A stretch of 64,000 bases of DNA from positions 35,542 through 99,541 of the forward strand of contig NZ_BDGT01000016.1 in NCBI RefSeq assembly GCF_001748285.1. Direction: 5' to 3'. The position numbers and the translations under genes are program-made. Positions 1 through 8,652 of the stretch are shown piece by piece. How positions within the stretch are numbered: the first letter of the stretch is position 1; every line of letters begins with the position of its first letter. Under the pieces are notes generated by a model. The model worked only from the letters and a program-made list of their open reading frames with translations. It was not told the DNA's origin and searched no databases. The stretch comes from Thermogemmatispora onikobensis. GTDB lineage: Bacteria > Chloroflexota > Ktedonobacteria > Ktedonobacterales > Ktedonobacteraceae.

Positions 1-1189
1 GCGCGAGCTGCGAGCTTCGCAGAGCGGCGCGCCTGAGCCTCCTGAGACGTCGCGCAGCGATCCGTTCTCGGAGCAGATCTTTGTCTTCACTCCCAAGGGG
101 GAGGTCAAGGATCTGCCGGTCGGCTCAACGCCGATCGATTTCGCCTATCGCATCCATAGCGAGATCGGCAATCACTGCGCCGGTGCCCGCATTATTACGG
201 AGATCGGCGAGGGCGAGGGCGAGCGGCTGGTTGCGCGCATGGTCCCCCTCGACTACGAGCTGAAGAATGGGGAGATCGTCGATATTACAACGAGTCGCAC
301 GGCCCACCCGAGCCGCGACTGGCTCAATTTCGCACGCACGGCCACGGCCCGCAGCCATATTCGCCGTTATCTAAAGGCCCACGAGCGCGATATCAATATC
401 CAGATCGGGCGGGAACGCCTGGATCGCGAGCTGAAGGCCCTCGGCCTCCGCGGACTGGAGATGTTGACAGAGGATCTGCAGGATCGCTTGCTCGAGGAGT
501 ACAATGCTCAGCGCGAGCAGCGGGAGCCACGCCTGGCTTCCTTTGAGGATCTGCTGGCAGCCATTGGCAGCGATAAGATCCGCCAGCACTGGGTGGCGGT
601 GCGCCTGGGCGAGTATCTGCAGATCCGCGACCGCGATCGCGATGGACGTGAGCGTGAGAACGGCGCTCATCAGGAGGAGGAGCCGCTGCTGTCAACGAGC
701 AGCTCGAAGGAGTCCCCCCCAGCGGTCAATCTCTGCGTCGATGGGGTCTCTGGCCTGCTGACTCGCCTGGCTAATTGCTGCTGCCCTCTGCCCGGCGATG
801 CCATTGTGGGCTTTATCAGCCGTGGCCGCGGCGTGATTGTGCATCGGGCCGATTGCTCTAATATCGCCCGCTACCGCGAGCATAGCGGAGAACGTTTGAT
901 TGCCGTGAGCTGGGCCGGGGTGGAGCAGTCACACTATCTGGCGCCGATCGTGGTGACGGCCCGTGATCGCCCGGGCCTGATGCGCGATATCGCCGGCGCC
1001 ATCGCTGAACTGGGCATCAATATGGCGGCTCTGTCTACTCATACGAATGGCTCGCGCGAGTTGGCGGTGGTCAATGCAACGCTGGAAATCGAGAGCCTGG
1101 AGCAGCTCCAGCGTGTCATTGCCCGGCTTGAGCGTGTGAAGGATGTGCTACAGGTGGGACGCGATTTGAAGCGCACGCGCCGCCACTAA
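1..1189 (+). CDS. relA: RelA/SpoT (p)ppGpp synthetase/hydrolase, C-terminal part (5' end outside window)
   Basis: The frame is open from the window edge, so only the last 395 residues are visible. They begin at the TGS domain (EQIFVFTPKGEVKDLP, then STPIDFAYRIHSEIG), which is characteristic of long RelA/SpoT homologues. A helical linker follows, then a zinc-finger-like stretch with the NCCCPLPGD motif typical of the family. The C-terminal ACT domain has RPGLMRDIAGAIAELGINM. The catalytic hydrolase and synthetase domains lie upstream and cannot be judged. In the family this protein makes or degrades the alarmone (p)ppGpp and the TGS-to-ACT half senses the ribosome or starvation state. An internal ATG at 239 is not the start, because the homologous sequence continues upstream of it. 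No clear terminator follows. Confidence 0.95.
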   Translation, partial: RELRASQSGAPEPPETSRSDPFSEQIFVFTPKGEVKDLPVGSTPIDFAYRIHSEIGNHCAGARIITEIGEGEGERLVARMVPLDYELKNGEIVDITTSRTAHPSRDWLNFARTATARSHIRRYLKAHERDINIQIGRERLDRELKALGLRGLEMLTEDLQDRLLEEYNAQREQREPRLASFEDLLAAIGSDKIRQHWVAVRLGEYLQIRDRDRDGRERENGAHQEEEPLLSTSSSKESPPAVNLCVDGVSGLLTRLANCCCPLPGDAIVGFISRGRGVIVHRADCSNIARYREHSGERLIAVSWAGVEQSHYLAPIVVTARDRPGLMRDIAGAIAELGINMAALSTHTNGSRELAVVNATLEIESLEQLQRVIARLERVKDVLQVGRDLKRTRRH

Positions 1190-1328
1190 GGCTGGCAAGG
1201 CGCTGCTCCTGCTGCCGCTGCGGTGGACTCTCTGGGAGACTACTCGCAGGTTTTCCTCCTCTTCTCTTCAAACATTTCCTTTCTCACCTTTCCCCGTAGG
1301 CAAGGTGGGGCGAGGACGCTCCGCCTCT

Positions 1329-2813
1329 CTACTCTAGCCAATGGAGACGCAGGGCGCTGACTATGGCCTCAATCCGGGTGCGAGTTTTGAGCTTGCGCTT
1401 GATGGCCTGAATGTCTGCTTTGACGGCCTCGTCGCTGAGTGCAAGCTGCTGAGCGATGACGCGGGTGCTGGCGCCGCTGCTGAGGAGCTGCAGAATCTGG
1501 CGCTCGCGTGCTGTGAGCGGCGAGTCGGCTCGGCCTCGATCCTGGGGAAAGCGGGCTTCGAGGCGTGTGCCCTGTCTGAGGGCGCTCTGGATTGTCAGAC
1601 TGCCGCCGGCTCGCTGGACGCGCTCGCGCATCAAGTAGAGTCCAAGCTGGTGCTGAAGGCCACCCTCGCGTCGCTCTGGCGCTGGCGCAAAGCCCTTCCC
1701 GTTGTCTTCGATACTGACGACGAGCGCCCCATCCTGATGCTCTATGCTGATGGTGACATGGCCGGCCTGCGCGTGCTTGCGCACGTTATTGAGCGCCTCT
1801 TGCACGAGATGGAAGATTGTCGATTCCAGGGTACGAGGGAGGGTAAGCGGCTGCTCTATCCTCTCCTCCAGGGTGATGGCCGGCTCGGCCCGCTTGAAGT
1901 CTTCCAACAACGAGCGCAGGGCCAGCTCAAAGCTGACCTCACCGAGCGGTGCAGGGGCCAGGGTCGCAATGGTTTCGCGCAGACGCTCCAGGCTCTGCTG
2001 CAGTTGCTGCTGAGCCTCGGCCAGCGCGCGTTTGGCTTCCTCCGGCTGGCTCTCCAGCCAGCGGCTGGCGACCTCTAGCTGATGAAGGATGTGGGCCAGT
2101 TCCTGGGCCAGGCCGTCGTGGAGAATATGGGCAAGACGCGCTCGCTCTTCCTCGATGGCTCCTTCTGGCGGCGGCTGGGGTCTGGGTGCGGTAGCCACCG
2201 CTGCAGCGCTGCTGCGACGTCGATGGGGCCGGCTCTCAGTTGCCTGCTCATAGACGACTGCCTCTACGGGAGAGAGAACGCCAGACAGGGAGCGCGCGAG
2301 CAGTGTCAGGCAGAGCTGAAAGAGATCGCTCGTGAGCAGGAGAGCAGGCTCACCCTGTTGGGCGGCTGACTGTCTGCCGTGGCGGCTGGCGAAGCAGAGG
2401 ACCAGGAGGCCGCTGGCAGGTTGGTCAGCTTCGCCAAGGGGACAGAGGAGCAGAGGCCCGGCGGCACGGCTCCAATGGCATTCATCGGGCAGGGCCTGCG
2501 GCTCTTGGTGGATGGAGGGGATGAAGCGCGGGGTCCGTGCACGCATGACACTGCCGAAGAGGCCGCTCAGGGGAATGAGATCAGGAGTGCTTGCCTGTTG
2601 CTGGCGGTCGTTCTGAGGAAGAGGGCGCGACGGCAGACGGCCACTGCTCGCCAGGAGCCGTAGATGCTGGGAAGCTTCCTCGTTGAGGAAGAGCAGGCCG
2701 CACCGGGCGGCGCTGCCCTGGCGCAAGAAGTCAAGGAGCAGGCGCCGCCCTTTTTCTGCGGACAGGCGTTGAAGGCGCTCGATGATCTCTAGAAGCCGCT
2801 CCGCTCTGAGCAT
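1329..2813 (-). CDS. Sensor histidine kinase (GAF-HisKA_3-HATPase) fused to a LuxR-type HTH
   Basis: About 494 residues. The N-terminal half looks like a GAF-type sensor. Around residue 232 is a NarL-family dimerisation/phosphoacceptor box, LHDGLAQ, with the phosphorylatable His. A HATPase_c domain follows with NNVRKHAQA (N box) and EDNGKGF (G1 box). The last 65 residues, LTARERQILQLLSSGAS onward, form a GerE/LuxR helix-turn-helix. Kinase and DNA-binding output therefore sit in one chain with no receiver domain, which is unusual: in the NarL class the HTH normally belongs to a separate response regulator. An upstream start at 2939 would add a low-complexity tail. The ATG at 2813 begins the recognisable domain and has an AAGAGAG purine stretch about 7 nt upstream. 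No partner regulator is adjacent. Confidence 0.85.
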   Translation of the reverse strand: MLRAERLLEIIERLQRLSAEKGRRLLLDFLRQGSAARCGLLFLNEEASQHLRLLASSGRLPSRPLPQNDRQQQASTPDLIPLSGLFGSVMRARTPRFIPSIHQEPQALPDECHWSRAAGPLLLCPLGEADQPASGLLVLCFASRHGRQSAAQQGEPALLLTSDLFQLCLTLLARSLSGVLSPVEAVVYEQATESRPHRRRSSAAAVATAPRPQPPPEGAIEEERARLAHILHDGLAQELAHILHQLEVASRWLESQPEEAKRALAEAQQQLQQSLERLRETIATLAPAPLGEVSFELALRSLLEDFKRAEPAITLEERIEQPLTLPRTLESTIFHLVQEALNNVRKHAQAGHVTISIEHQDGALVVSIEDNGKGFAPAPERREGGLQHQLGLYLMRERVQRAGGSLTIQSALRQGTRLEARFPQDRGRADSPLTARERQILQLLSSGASTRVIAQQLALSDEAVKADIQAIKRKLKTRTRIEAIVSALRLHWLE

Positions 2814-3025
2814 TGGAGGTCTCTCTTGATGGGCTGTGTGGTGAAGAGCAGACGCACTCGCTGGCGGGGTTCGTCCAGTATTGGCCGCTGTTGTGGTTTT
2901 TTGCGGTGCTCTTGCTCTTACCATACCCAGGGGATACAAGCTATGTCTTCCTATCTTAAGAGGAAGCCTCTCTTGTGCACAGTGGGTAACCGTAGCCGTC
3001 GGCGGTACAGGATGCGCTGCTCTGG

Positions 3026-3838
3026 CTAGGAGGGGCCTTTTGGAAGTCTGGTCGCGGGCGAGGCGCCGCCGGAAGCAGCCGGGCGGCTGGTCTGGGCGCG
3101 AAGGGCGGCAATTTCGGCTTCGGTCAGCGGGCGCCAGGCGCCGGGCGGTAAGTCACCCAGGGTCAAGGGGCCAATGGCGACCCGTTGCAGCTCCAGGACA
3201 GGGTGGCCAAGGCTGGCCAGCATGCGCCGGATCTGGCGTTTTCGTCCCTCATGCAGGCGTAGCTCTAGCCACGTGCCGGCGGCGGTTCTGCGTAGCTGCC
3301 GTACGCCAACAGGGGCGGTGCGATAGAGGTGGCCATCATCTTCCTCGATCACTACTCCCTGCCGTAGCTGTTGCAGCGTGTTGGGCGAGGGATGTCCTCG
3401 TACAAGTGCGTGATAGCGTTTCTCTGGTGAAAAGCGGGGATGCATCATATGCAGAGCAAACTGGCCATCGTTCGTCAGCAGCAGCAGACCTGTGGTCTCC
3501 AGGTCGAGCCGCCCCACGGGATAGAGGCGCAGACGGCGCAGCTCCTCGGGCAGGAGGTCGAGCACTGTGGGCCGTCCGTGGGGGTCACTGACGGTGCTGA
3601 CGTAGCCCGCTGGCTTATGGAGCATGAGATAGAGATGGCGCGCCGGCGCCTGGATGGGCCGACCGTCGACGGTGATCCTATCTCGCTCGGGATCTATACG
3701 TGTCGCTGGCGTGGTCACGGTCTCCCCATTGACCTGTACCCGCCCGCTGAAGATGAGTGCCTCAGCATGGCGGCGCGAAGCAACACCGGCGTGTGCCAGA
3801 AAGCGAGCGAGCCGCTCTTTGTCTGTTGATGCGCTCAT
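3026..3838 (-). CDS. 16S/23S rRNA pseudouridine synthase, RsuA/RluB family
   Basis: A 270-residue protein. It starts with an S4 RNA-binding domain (RLARFLAHAGVASRRHAEAL) and continues with the RsuA/RluB catalytic domain. That domain includes GRLDLETTGLLLLTNDG, which carries the catalytic Asp, and a later EGRKRQIRRML motif. It isomerises a specific uridine in rRNA to pseudouridine during ribosome assembly; whether 16S or 23S is the target cannot be decided here. The start is fixed by an ATGA overlap: its ATG shares bases with the TGA stop of the upstream DUF2851 gene, so the two are probably translationally coupled. A start 33 nt further upstream lacks this logic. The C-terminal tail is Ala/Pro/Ser-rich and probably disordered. 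Confidence 0.93.
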   Translation of the reverse strand: MSASTDKERLARFLAHAGVASRRHAEALIFSGRVQVNGETVTTPATRIDPERDRITVDGRPIQAPARHLYLMLHKPAGYVSTVSDPHGRPTVLDLLPEELRRLRLYPVGRLDLETTGLLLLTNDGQFALHMMHPRFSPEKRYHALVRGHPSPNTLQQLRQGVVIEEDDGHLYRTAPVGVRQLRRTAAGTWLELRLHEGRKRQIRRMLASLGHPVLELQRVAIGPLTLGDLPPGAWRPLTEAEIAALRAQTSRPAASGGASPATRLPKGPS

Positions 3839-4995
3839 AGCGACTGCTTGCCTGCCATACAGATGCCGCAACGCTTGGCGCGGCAGGTTTCTTGATAGAT
3901 ATGGTGTAGGCCCTGTTGCTGACAGGCGAGCCGCGGCTCGGTGGGGAGTAGGAGCTGCCGAGACATGGCTCGTGTGACCTGGTTGGAGGGCAGGGCTGGA
4001 TACGAGTGATAGAGACGCCGGGCCTGGTGAGCAAGAACCTCGTTTCCCTCGATCAGGGCGACGGCGCAGGCAAAGGGCAGGACAACGTTGCAGATGAGAA
4101 TATCGCTGCGCGCCCTGCTGAGGGGCGCCAGGGAGGCCCGCAGCTCGGCGATCGCTCGTTGGGGTCTCGCGTTGTGCAGGGCGGGCTGTAGCGTGGCCCA
4201 GGCGCCCCTTGTAGACTTTGACCAGCGGGCTACCAGTAGGCCCAAAGCCCGAAGCCGCGCCGCATCCAGCGGGGGCGGCTTCGACGCTCGCCCCTCTGGT
4301 TCAGGCAGAGTGGTTGTGAACCCAAGCAGGAGCTGACCGCAGGCGCGGAAAAAGCGACGATCGCGCCCGTAGCCCAGACCCTCGGCCAGCGCTGTGATCA
4401 GGCAAACGTCGTAGGCAGAGAAAGGGGGATGGGCTTCTGCCTGATGCAGGGCTGCAACGAAGCTGGCGGCCTTCTCTTCAAAGCGCAGGGTCCCGGCTAC
4501 GGTCAGCAGGTGTGCACGTTCAGACGCTGTCATCTGCGGCCAGAGGCGTTGGCAGGGCCAGCGTGCTGAAGAGCCATCGGCGGCCAGAGGGTGCAGTGGC
4601 AGATCGACAGGCGTGATCACTGCGTCGTAGAGAGAGCAGACCGGAACGAGGCTGCCATCCTGACGGCGCGGAGGTGTGGTTTGATCGCAAATCAGCACGA
4701 CATGGAGAATCACGTCGTTGTAGCGGGCGTCACGATGATGACCATGCCCCTGCCAGTCGCTGGCGCGCACGTGCAGCTCAACATCGCCGACAAGCTCCCG
4801 TCTTCCATCGTGGAGGACGGCGTCGCGCACATCCGGCCCGCAGCGGCCACCGGGGCGCCCTGGGAAGAGCAAGAGCAGAGAACCACCCTGACTCAAAGGG
4901 AGCAGCGCCCCGGGCTGGAGGGCCCACCAGCGACGTGCCACCTCGTCCTCGCCAGGGTCGCTGCCTGCCTCAGTGACCACTTGCGAACTCCACAT
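3835..4995 (-). CDS. DUF2851 family protein
   Basis: A 386-residue protein recognised as DUF2851 by its N-terminal signature: GPDVRDAVLHDG, then GDVELHVRASDW and HGHHRDARYNDVILHVV. The function is unknown. The conserved acidic and His residues of the family look enzyme-like, but no reaction has been assigned that I know of. The start is set at an ATG preceded by GGAG with 6-nt spacing; an upstream in-frame Met would add 18 residues without a ribosome-binding site. The gene ends in an ATGA overlap with the pseudouridine synthase, so the pair forms an operon. The C-terminal half (about residues 200-386) is helical and Leu/Arg/Ala-rich. It ends in a small Cys cluster (a CxxC around the last 20 residues), perhaps a metal site. 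Confidence 0.85.
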   Translation of the reverse strand: MWSSQVVTEAGSDPGEDEVARRWWALQPGALLPLSQGGSLLLLFPGRPGGRCGPDVRDAVLHDGRRELVGDVELHVRASDWQGHGHHRDARYNDVILHVVLICDQTTPPRRQDGSLVPVCSLYDAVITPVDLPLHPLAADGSSARWPCQRLWPQMTASERAHLLTVAGTLRFEEKAASFVAALHQAEAHPPFSAYDVCLITALAEGLGYGRDRRFFRACGQLLLGFTTTLPEPEGRASKPPPLDAARLRALGLLVARWSKSTRGAWATLQPALHNARPQRAIAELRASLAPLSRARSDILICNVVLPFACAVALIEGNEVLAHQARRLYHSYPALPSNQVTRAMSRQLLLPTEPRLACQQQGLHHIYQETCRAKRCGICMAGKQSL

Positions 4996-5137
4996 CTCTC
5001 TCTCCAATGCTATAGATCTGTCTCTTTGCAGCCTCTCTTCCTCTTCCATAACAGCCTTTCTCTGCCTGCTCTCTTGTGTTCTCTCCTGGGAGGGGAGACG
5101 GTCCAGGCAGCGTCGTCAACCCGCCAGTGAAGTGAAC

Positions 5138-7108
5138 TCAGCGAGCCTCAGTCTGCTCCCCCTCGATCCCACCCGAGGCTGACTGGGTGACAGATGTTGC
5201 GTCCCCTGGCTCCTCCTGCTCGCTGGCTTGCTGCGTGGTATCCTCCTCCGTAGCCTCCGGGATGGCGCTCTCTGCTTGCTCCGCCATTTCTTGATGGGCA
5301 GCTGTTGTTGCTTCCGCTGTCTCCGCTGCTTCCTCAAGAGCCAGGTTCGCTGCTGAAGCGTCCTGATCTGCTGCCTTCTCCTCTGCTTGCTCTTCCGCAG
5401 CGGCGGAGATTGGCGGAGCGTCTGGGGTGGTCAGCGCTACCTCGTTGGGTGCCGTAGTCTCCGAGGAGGTTGTCGGCTCAACCTCGCTGGGGGCCGACTC
5501 TTCTGTGCTCGGGGGCGCTTCGCTTGCCTGAGTGGGCGGCATCGCCTCGACCTCCACGGGTTGGGAGGTCTCTATTGCCTCGGTCTGGAGCAAGATCGCG
5601 GGCGAGGCTGTCTCTGTTGGCGCAAGTAGCTCTTTCTCCTGGGGGAGTGCCGACTCAGGATCTGCCTGCGTCTCCTCTGAGGGGGGGCTGGCTGCCGATG
5701 CCGCTGTCTCCGAACGGGACTCAACCGTCGTGGGTGGAGCAGGAAAATCCTCCTCTGCGGTGCCAGCGGGCGCGTCTGTCTCGCTGGTGCTGTCAAGGGC
5801 AAGCTCGCCCTGTAGCTCGTGCTGACTCACTGCCTCTGCTGGTCGGTTGAATGCCCCGCTCTGGGCAGGGGCCGATGCCTGGTCCGCTGCGGGGGCGATC
5901 GCCTGGGCCCAGTGCTCAACCTCGCGCGCCGTTGTCTGGGCCACCTCAGCAGCATGGCTGGCCTGGGCCACCGCTTGCTCAACCTCGGCCAGTTCCTGGA
6001 CGAGATGGCGACCTGACGGCAACAGCTCAAGGCGAGCCGCTGCCAGGGCAGCTCGCTCAATCGCCAACCGGGCGGCCTCCTCGGCGGCCTCTGCAGCCGC
6101 CCGCGCCTCGCGCACCAGTTCAGCAGGTGAGGCGGGCAGCAATGAAGAGGCGAGCACGGCTGGCGTCATGGGGGAGAAATCTGCCTCGCCATCGTCGCCC
6201 TCGGCCTCGGGTAAGTCGGGAGGCTCGTCAAAGCCGTACAACGCTGCCTGGTGGGGGCGCTCAGCCGCAGGTGGTGCTGACGCTGACGAAGCCTGGCGAG
6301 CCTCCATTGCTGAAGATTGCTGCAGGCTGGTCTGCTCCGCTACGGGGCGCTGCGAACGGGCATCCTCCCCGGCGACATGGGCTGCAGGAAGCTCGCTCAG
6401 CGACTCCTGCGACGTCGGGCTGACGTTGCTCTCGCCTGCGGCCAACTGACTCACCCAGTCCGGTTCACTGCGCGCTCCAGGCTCCGTATCCTGATCCTGA
6501 TCAAAGGTGAGCCAGGCGCTGATTTCCGGTTCAGACGCAGCTGGAGTCTGGTCGATGGTCCTCTCGCCAGCATCCTTTGCCGCATCTGCCGGCGCAGACG
6601 AGGAGGGGCCAGACCGACCCCAGCCTGCCCGGAGCTGTTCCTCGCGACGCCCCTCCTCGAGGAGCAGATGCGTCAAAGCCTGCAACTCGCTGAGCACCGC
6701 ACTTCCACTGGCTATCTCCCCGGCCTCTGCTGAGGCTCCCGTTGCCGCGGCTGGCTTCATATCCTGTCCTGTGGAGCTCTCTGCCCCCGCGGTGCTGGTG
6801 GTGGCCGTCTCAGCCTGGGCAGCCTGGGGTTGGGAGGCCGAACCTGGCTCGCGCTCACTCAGCGCTTCCAGGGTCTGCAGCTGCTGGCGTACGAGCACAA
6901 GCCGTTCTTCGAGGCGTTGCAGACGAGCAGTCCGCTTTTCTAAGCGGGCCTGGGCCCGATTCAAACGCTCGACCGCTTTCGCGCGGGCGGTCTGGGCCTT
7001 CTGCAGGCGTTGAAGCAGGCGACGCTCGCGTTTACGCAGCTTCTTTGTCAGATCGACCAGAGCCTCTTGTGGCCCTGCCTCATCGTGGTCAGATGGCACC
7101 TGCGTCAT
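5138..7108 (-). CDS. Glu/Ala/Ser/Thr-rich coiled-coil protein of unknown function
   Basis: A 656-residue very acidic protein that matches no family I recognise. Residues about 18-85 form a strongly basic and acidic coiled coil rich in Arg, Leu, Glu and Gln. Residues 90-320 are low complexity. A second helical Ala/Glu segment (AAAEAAEEAARLAIERAALA) runs from about 330 to 405. The rest is disordered and Glu/Pro/Ser/Thr/Ala-rich, with loosely repeated SE-T-AP-E units. There is no signal peptide or membrane segment, so it should be cytoplasmic. A cytoskeletal, scaffold or nucleoid-associated role is conceivable but is only a guess. The reading frame is intact with strong GC codon bias, so it is probably a real gene. 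A GGAG lies about 11 nt before the ATG. Confidence 0.7.
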   Translation of the reverse strand: MTQVPSDHDEAGPQEALVDLTKKLRKRERRLLQRLQKAQTARAKAVERLNRAQARLEKRTARLQRLEERLVLVRQQLQTLEALSEREPGSASQPQAAQAETATTSTAGAESSTGQDMKPAAATGASAEAGEIASGSAVLSELQALTHLLLEEGRREEQLRAGWGRSGPSSSAPADAAKDAGERTIDQTPAASEPEISAWLTFDQDQDTEPGARSEPDWVSQLAAGESNVSPTSQESLSELPAAHVAGEDARSQRPVAEQTSLQQSSAMEARQASSASAPPAAERPHQAALYGFDEPPDLPEAEGDDGEADFSPMTPAVLASSLLPASPAELVREARAAAEAAEEAARLAIERAALAAARLELLPSGRHLVQELAEVEQAVAQASHAAEVAQTTAREVEHWAQAIAPAADQASAPAQSGAFNRPAEAVSQHELQGELALDSTSETDAPAGTAEEDFPAPPTTVESRSETAASAASPPSEETQADPESALPQEKELLAPTETASPAILLQTEAIETSQPVEVEAMPPTQASEAPPSTEESAPSEVEPTTSSETTAPNEVALTTPDAPPISAAAEEQAEEKAADQDASAANLALEEAAETAEATTAAHQEMAEQAESAIPEATEEDTTQQASEQEEPGDATSVTQSASGGIEGEQTEAR

Positions 7109-7753
7109 GGCGCTCTTCTCTCCTCTTGTCCTCTCTTCTCTGAGACTGCTAACTGCCGCTGGATGAAAACAGGCAAAGAAGCGAACGCCCCTGCGCCCTC
7201 AGCCAGGTCTGGCCTGGCGTGGCCTGGCTGTGCTGGCGCCGGTCGGACAATCCGCCGCTCTTTCTGGAGTCAACTCATCCATCCAGCCCTCTGTCCACCG
7301 GACACACGATCAATCAAGCTGCCTGCCTCGCCGCTACCTCCCTATCTCACTTTGCTTGCTTGTTTGCTTGCTTGCTTGCTGCGCCCGCGGCGCTCCTGCG
7401 GCGGCTGGTGAAGGGGAGGGGGTCGCTTCGCGGGCCGGAGACTGGCCGGCCCTGCCTGAGTCGAGCCAGGATCTGCTTGTGGTTATGAGCTGACGAATAG
7501 TCGATGAGTACGAGTGAGTGTATAAGTGAGTGAGTGCCCCACCCTCCTTTCGGAGAGGATAGCGCATCGTCTCCGAGATTGCAAGAGACCTCTTCTGGAG
7601 GCTACCGCGCTGGTAAATCTGGGGGAGAACCAGACAAGACAGAGACAGCCATTCTGCCAGACAGGGCAGAGAGGAACAGGCGAATAGGCGAGAGCTGTTG
7701 ACAAGCCCAGGCTTTCACACTGTCCAGTCGGCTCTGCCCCTGCTGGATGGAAG
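7109..7753. other. Intergenic region with tetranucleotide repeats
   Basis: About 645 bases without a supported gene between the coiled-coil gene and the DUF3054 gene. It contains runs of a CTTG/GCTT repeat near 7351-7380 and a GTGA-rich run near 7510-7535. Short open frames here lack homology-like patterns. No clear promoter or terminator was identified. Confidence 0.6.
7351..7380. repeat. TTGC/CTTG tetranucleotide tandem repeat
   Basis: About seven imperfect copies of a 4-base unit (TTGC or CTTG), with one copy changed to TTGT. It lies outside any gene. It looks like a simple-sequence slippage tract, and no functional role is visible. Confidence 0.7.
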
Positions 7754-8248
7754 CTAGTGAAGACCGCGGACCCGCCCGCTCCGATACCAGGCGAATGGCC
7801 AGCGCCAGACCATCAGGAGCACCAGGACAGTGAAGAAGACTACCAGCGAGAACGTCAGAAAAGCGTCAAGTGGTACAGGATGCATGCGCTCGACGAAAAG
7901 CCAGCGCATGGCCATGGCCACTGGCCAGGAGATAATCCAGGCGCGTAGCGTGTAGAACGTCATGAGGCGCGCGCTTGTCTCCAACTTGCGACGGTAGACG
8001 CCCAGCCAGGGGGCGACCAGAAACCAGCCCAGCATGAAAGGCAGGGCCACCGTCACGATCTGAGAAAGGAGCGCCCCGCCATTCAGCTCATGATGGCTCG
8101 TCAGGCCAAAGAAGGCAAACAGTAGGAAAACAAGCACATCCCCAACCACCAGGTTGGCCACATAGCCAGGCGTCGTCTTCAGGGGAGCAGGAGACGACCC
8201 CGGCGACTGCTGGCCAGGCTCTTCGAGGTTTCTCTCCGTTGCTGCCAT
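7754..8248 (-). CDS. DUF3054 family integral membrane protein
   Basis: A 164-residue protein with four predicted hydrophobic segments: about residues 35-55, 68-90, 105-125 and 130-152. Its sequence matches the DUF3054 pattern (VGDVLVFLLFAFFG, LPFMLGWFLVAPWLGVYR). The function is unknown. It is the last gene of the cytochrome c maturation cluster, transcribed in the same direction, which may be chance or may indicate a membrane-redox accessory role. The start is the ATG preceded by AGGAGT at 9-nt spacing, not the Met seven codons upstream. The first 30 residues are a polar cytoplasmic tail. Confidence 0.75.
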   Translation of the reverse strand: MAATERNLEEPGQQSPGSSPAPLKTTPGYVANLVVGDVLVFLLFAFFGLTSHHELNGGALLSQIVTVALPFMLGWFLVAPWLGVYRRKLETSARLMTFYTLRAWIISWPVAMAMRWLFVERMHPVPLDAFLTFSLVVFFTVLVLLMVWRWPFAWYRSGRVRGLH

Positions 8249-8367
8249 TACGTTGTTACTCCTGAACAATCTATGTCAAAGATCATATCACAAGGAATAG
8301 GAAAGAGGGACCCGACTCTTGAACGAGGGTGGGTCAAGCCTCTCTTCCAGAGCTACCGCGGTGGCAG

Positions 8368-8514
8368 CTACTCGTGTTGCGCTTCGTGCTCACGCACCAG
8401 CTCCTCAACCGCGGCCAACTCGGTACGCACCGCACGAATGCGCAGCGCAACGAAAGCCAGATAAGCGAACAGCCCGGCCCATACCAGGGCATAGGCAATG
8501 ACCATATAGACCAT
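8368..8514 (-). CDS. ccmD: CcmD-like small membrane protein of the heme exporter
   Basis: A 48-residue gene. It begins MVYMVIAYALVWAGLFAYLA, a single membrane helix, and continues with a charged helix (RAVRTELAAVEELVREHE). This is the usual CcmD architecture of one TM segment followed by a basic/acidic cytoplasmic coil. CcmD helps release holo-CcmE from the CcmABC complex. A GGAGG lies 10 nt before the ATG, and the gene sits directly after ccmC and before the DUF3054 gene, on the same strand. The assignment rests on size, topology and position, since CcmD sequences are poorly conserved. Confidence 0.8.
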   Translation of the reverse strand: MVYMVIAYALVWAGLFAYLAFVALRIRAVRTELAAVEELVREHEAQHE

Positions 8515-8652
8515 CTTGTCAGAACCTCCTCTTCCTCGACCCTGGCTCCGTGCCAGGCGGCCAGACAGACAAATAGGCGGAGAGAGAGGGAGAGACTGCG
8601 AGTCGTAGTCGTAACTGATGAGCCAGGAGCACCAGTGCTCTGCCCGTCTCCC

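Noticed and set aside
7340..7390. CRISPR array or phage repeat
   Set aside because: The repeats are 4-base units without spacers, and no cas genes lie nearby.
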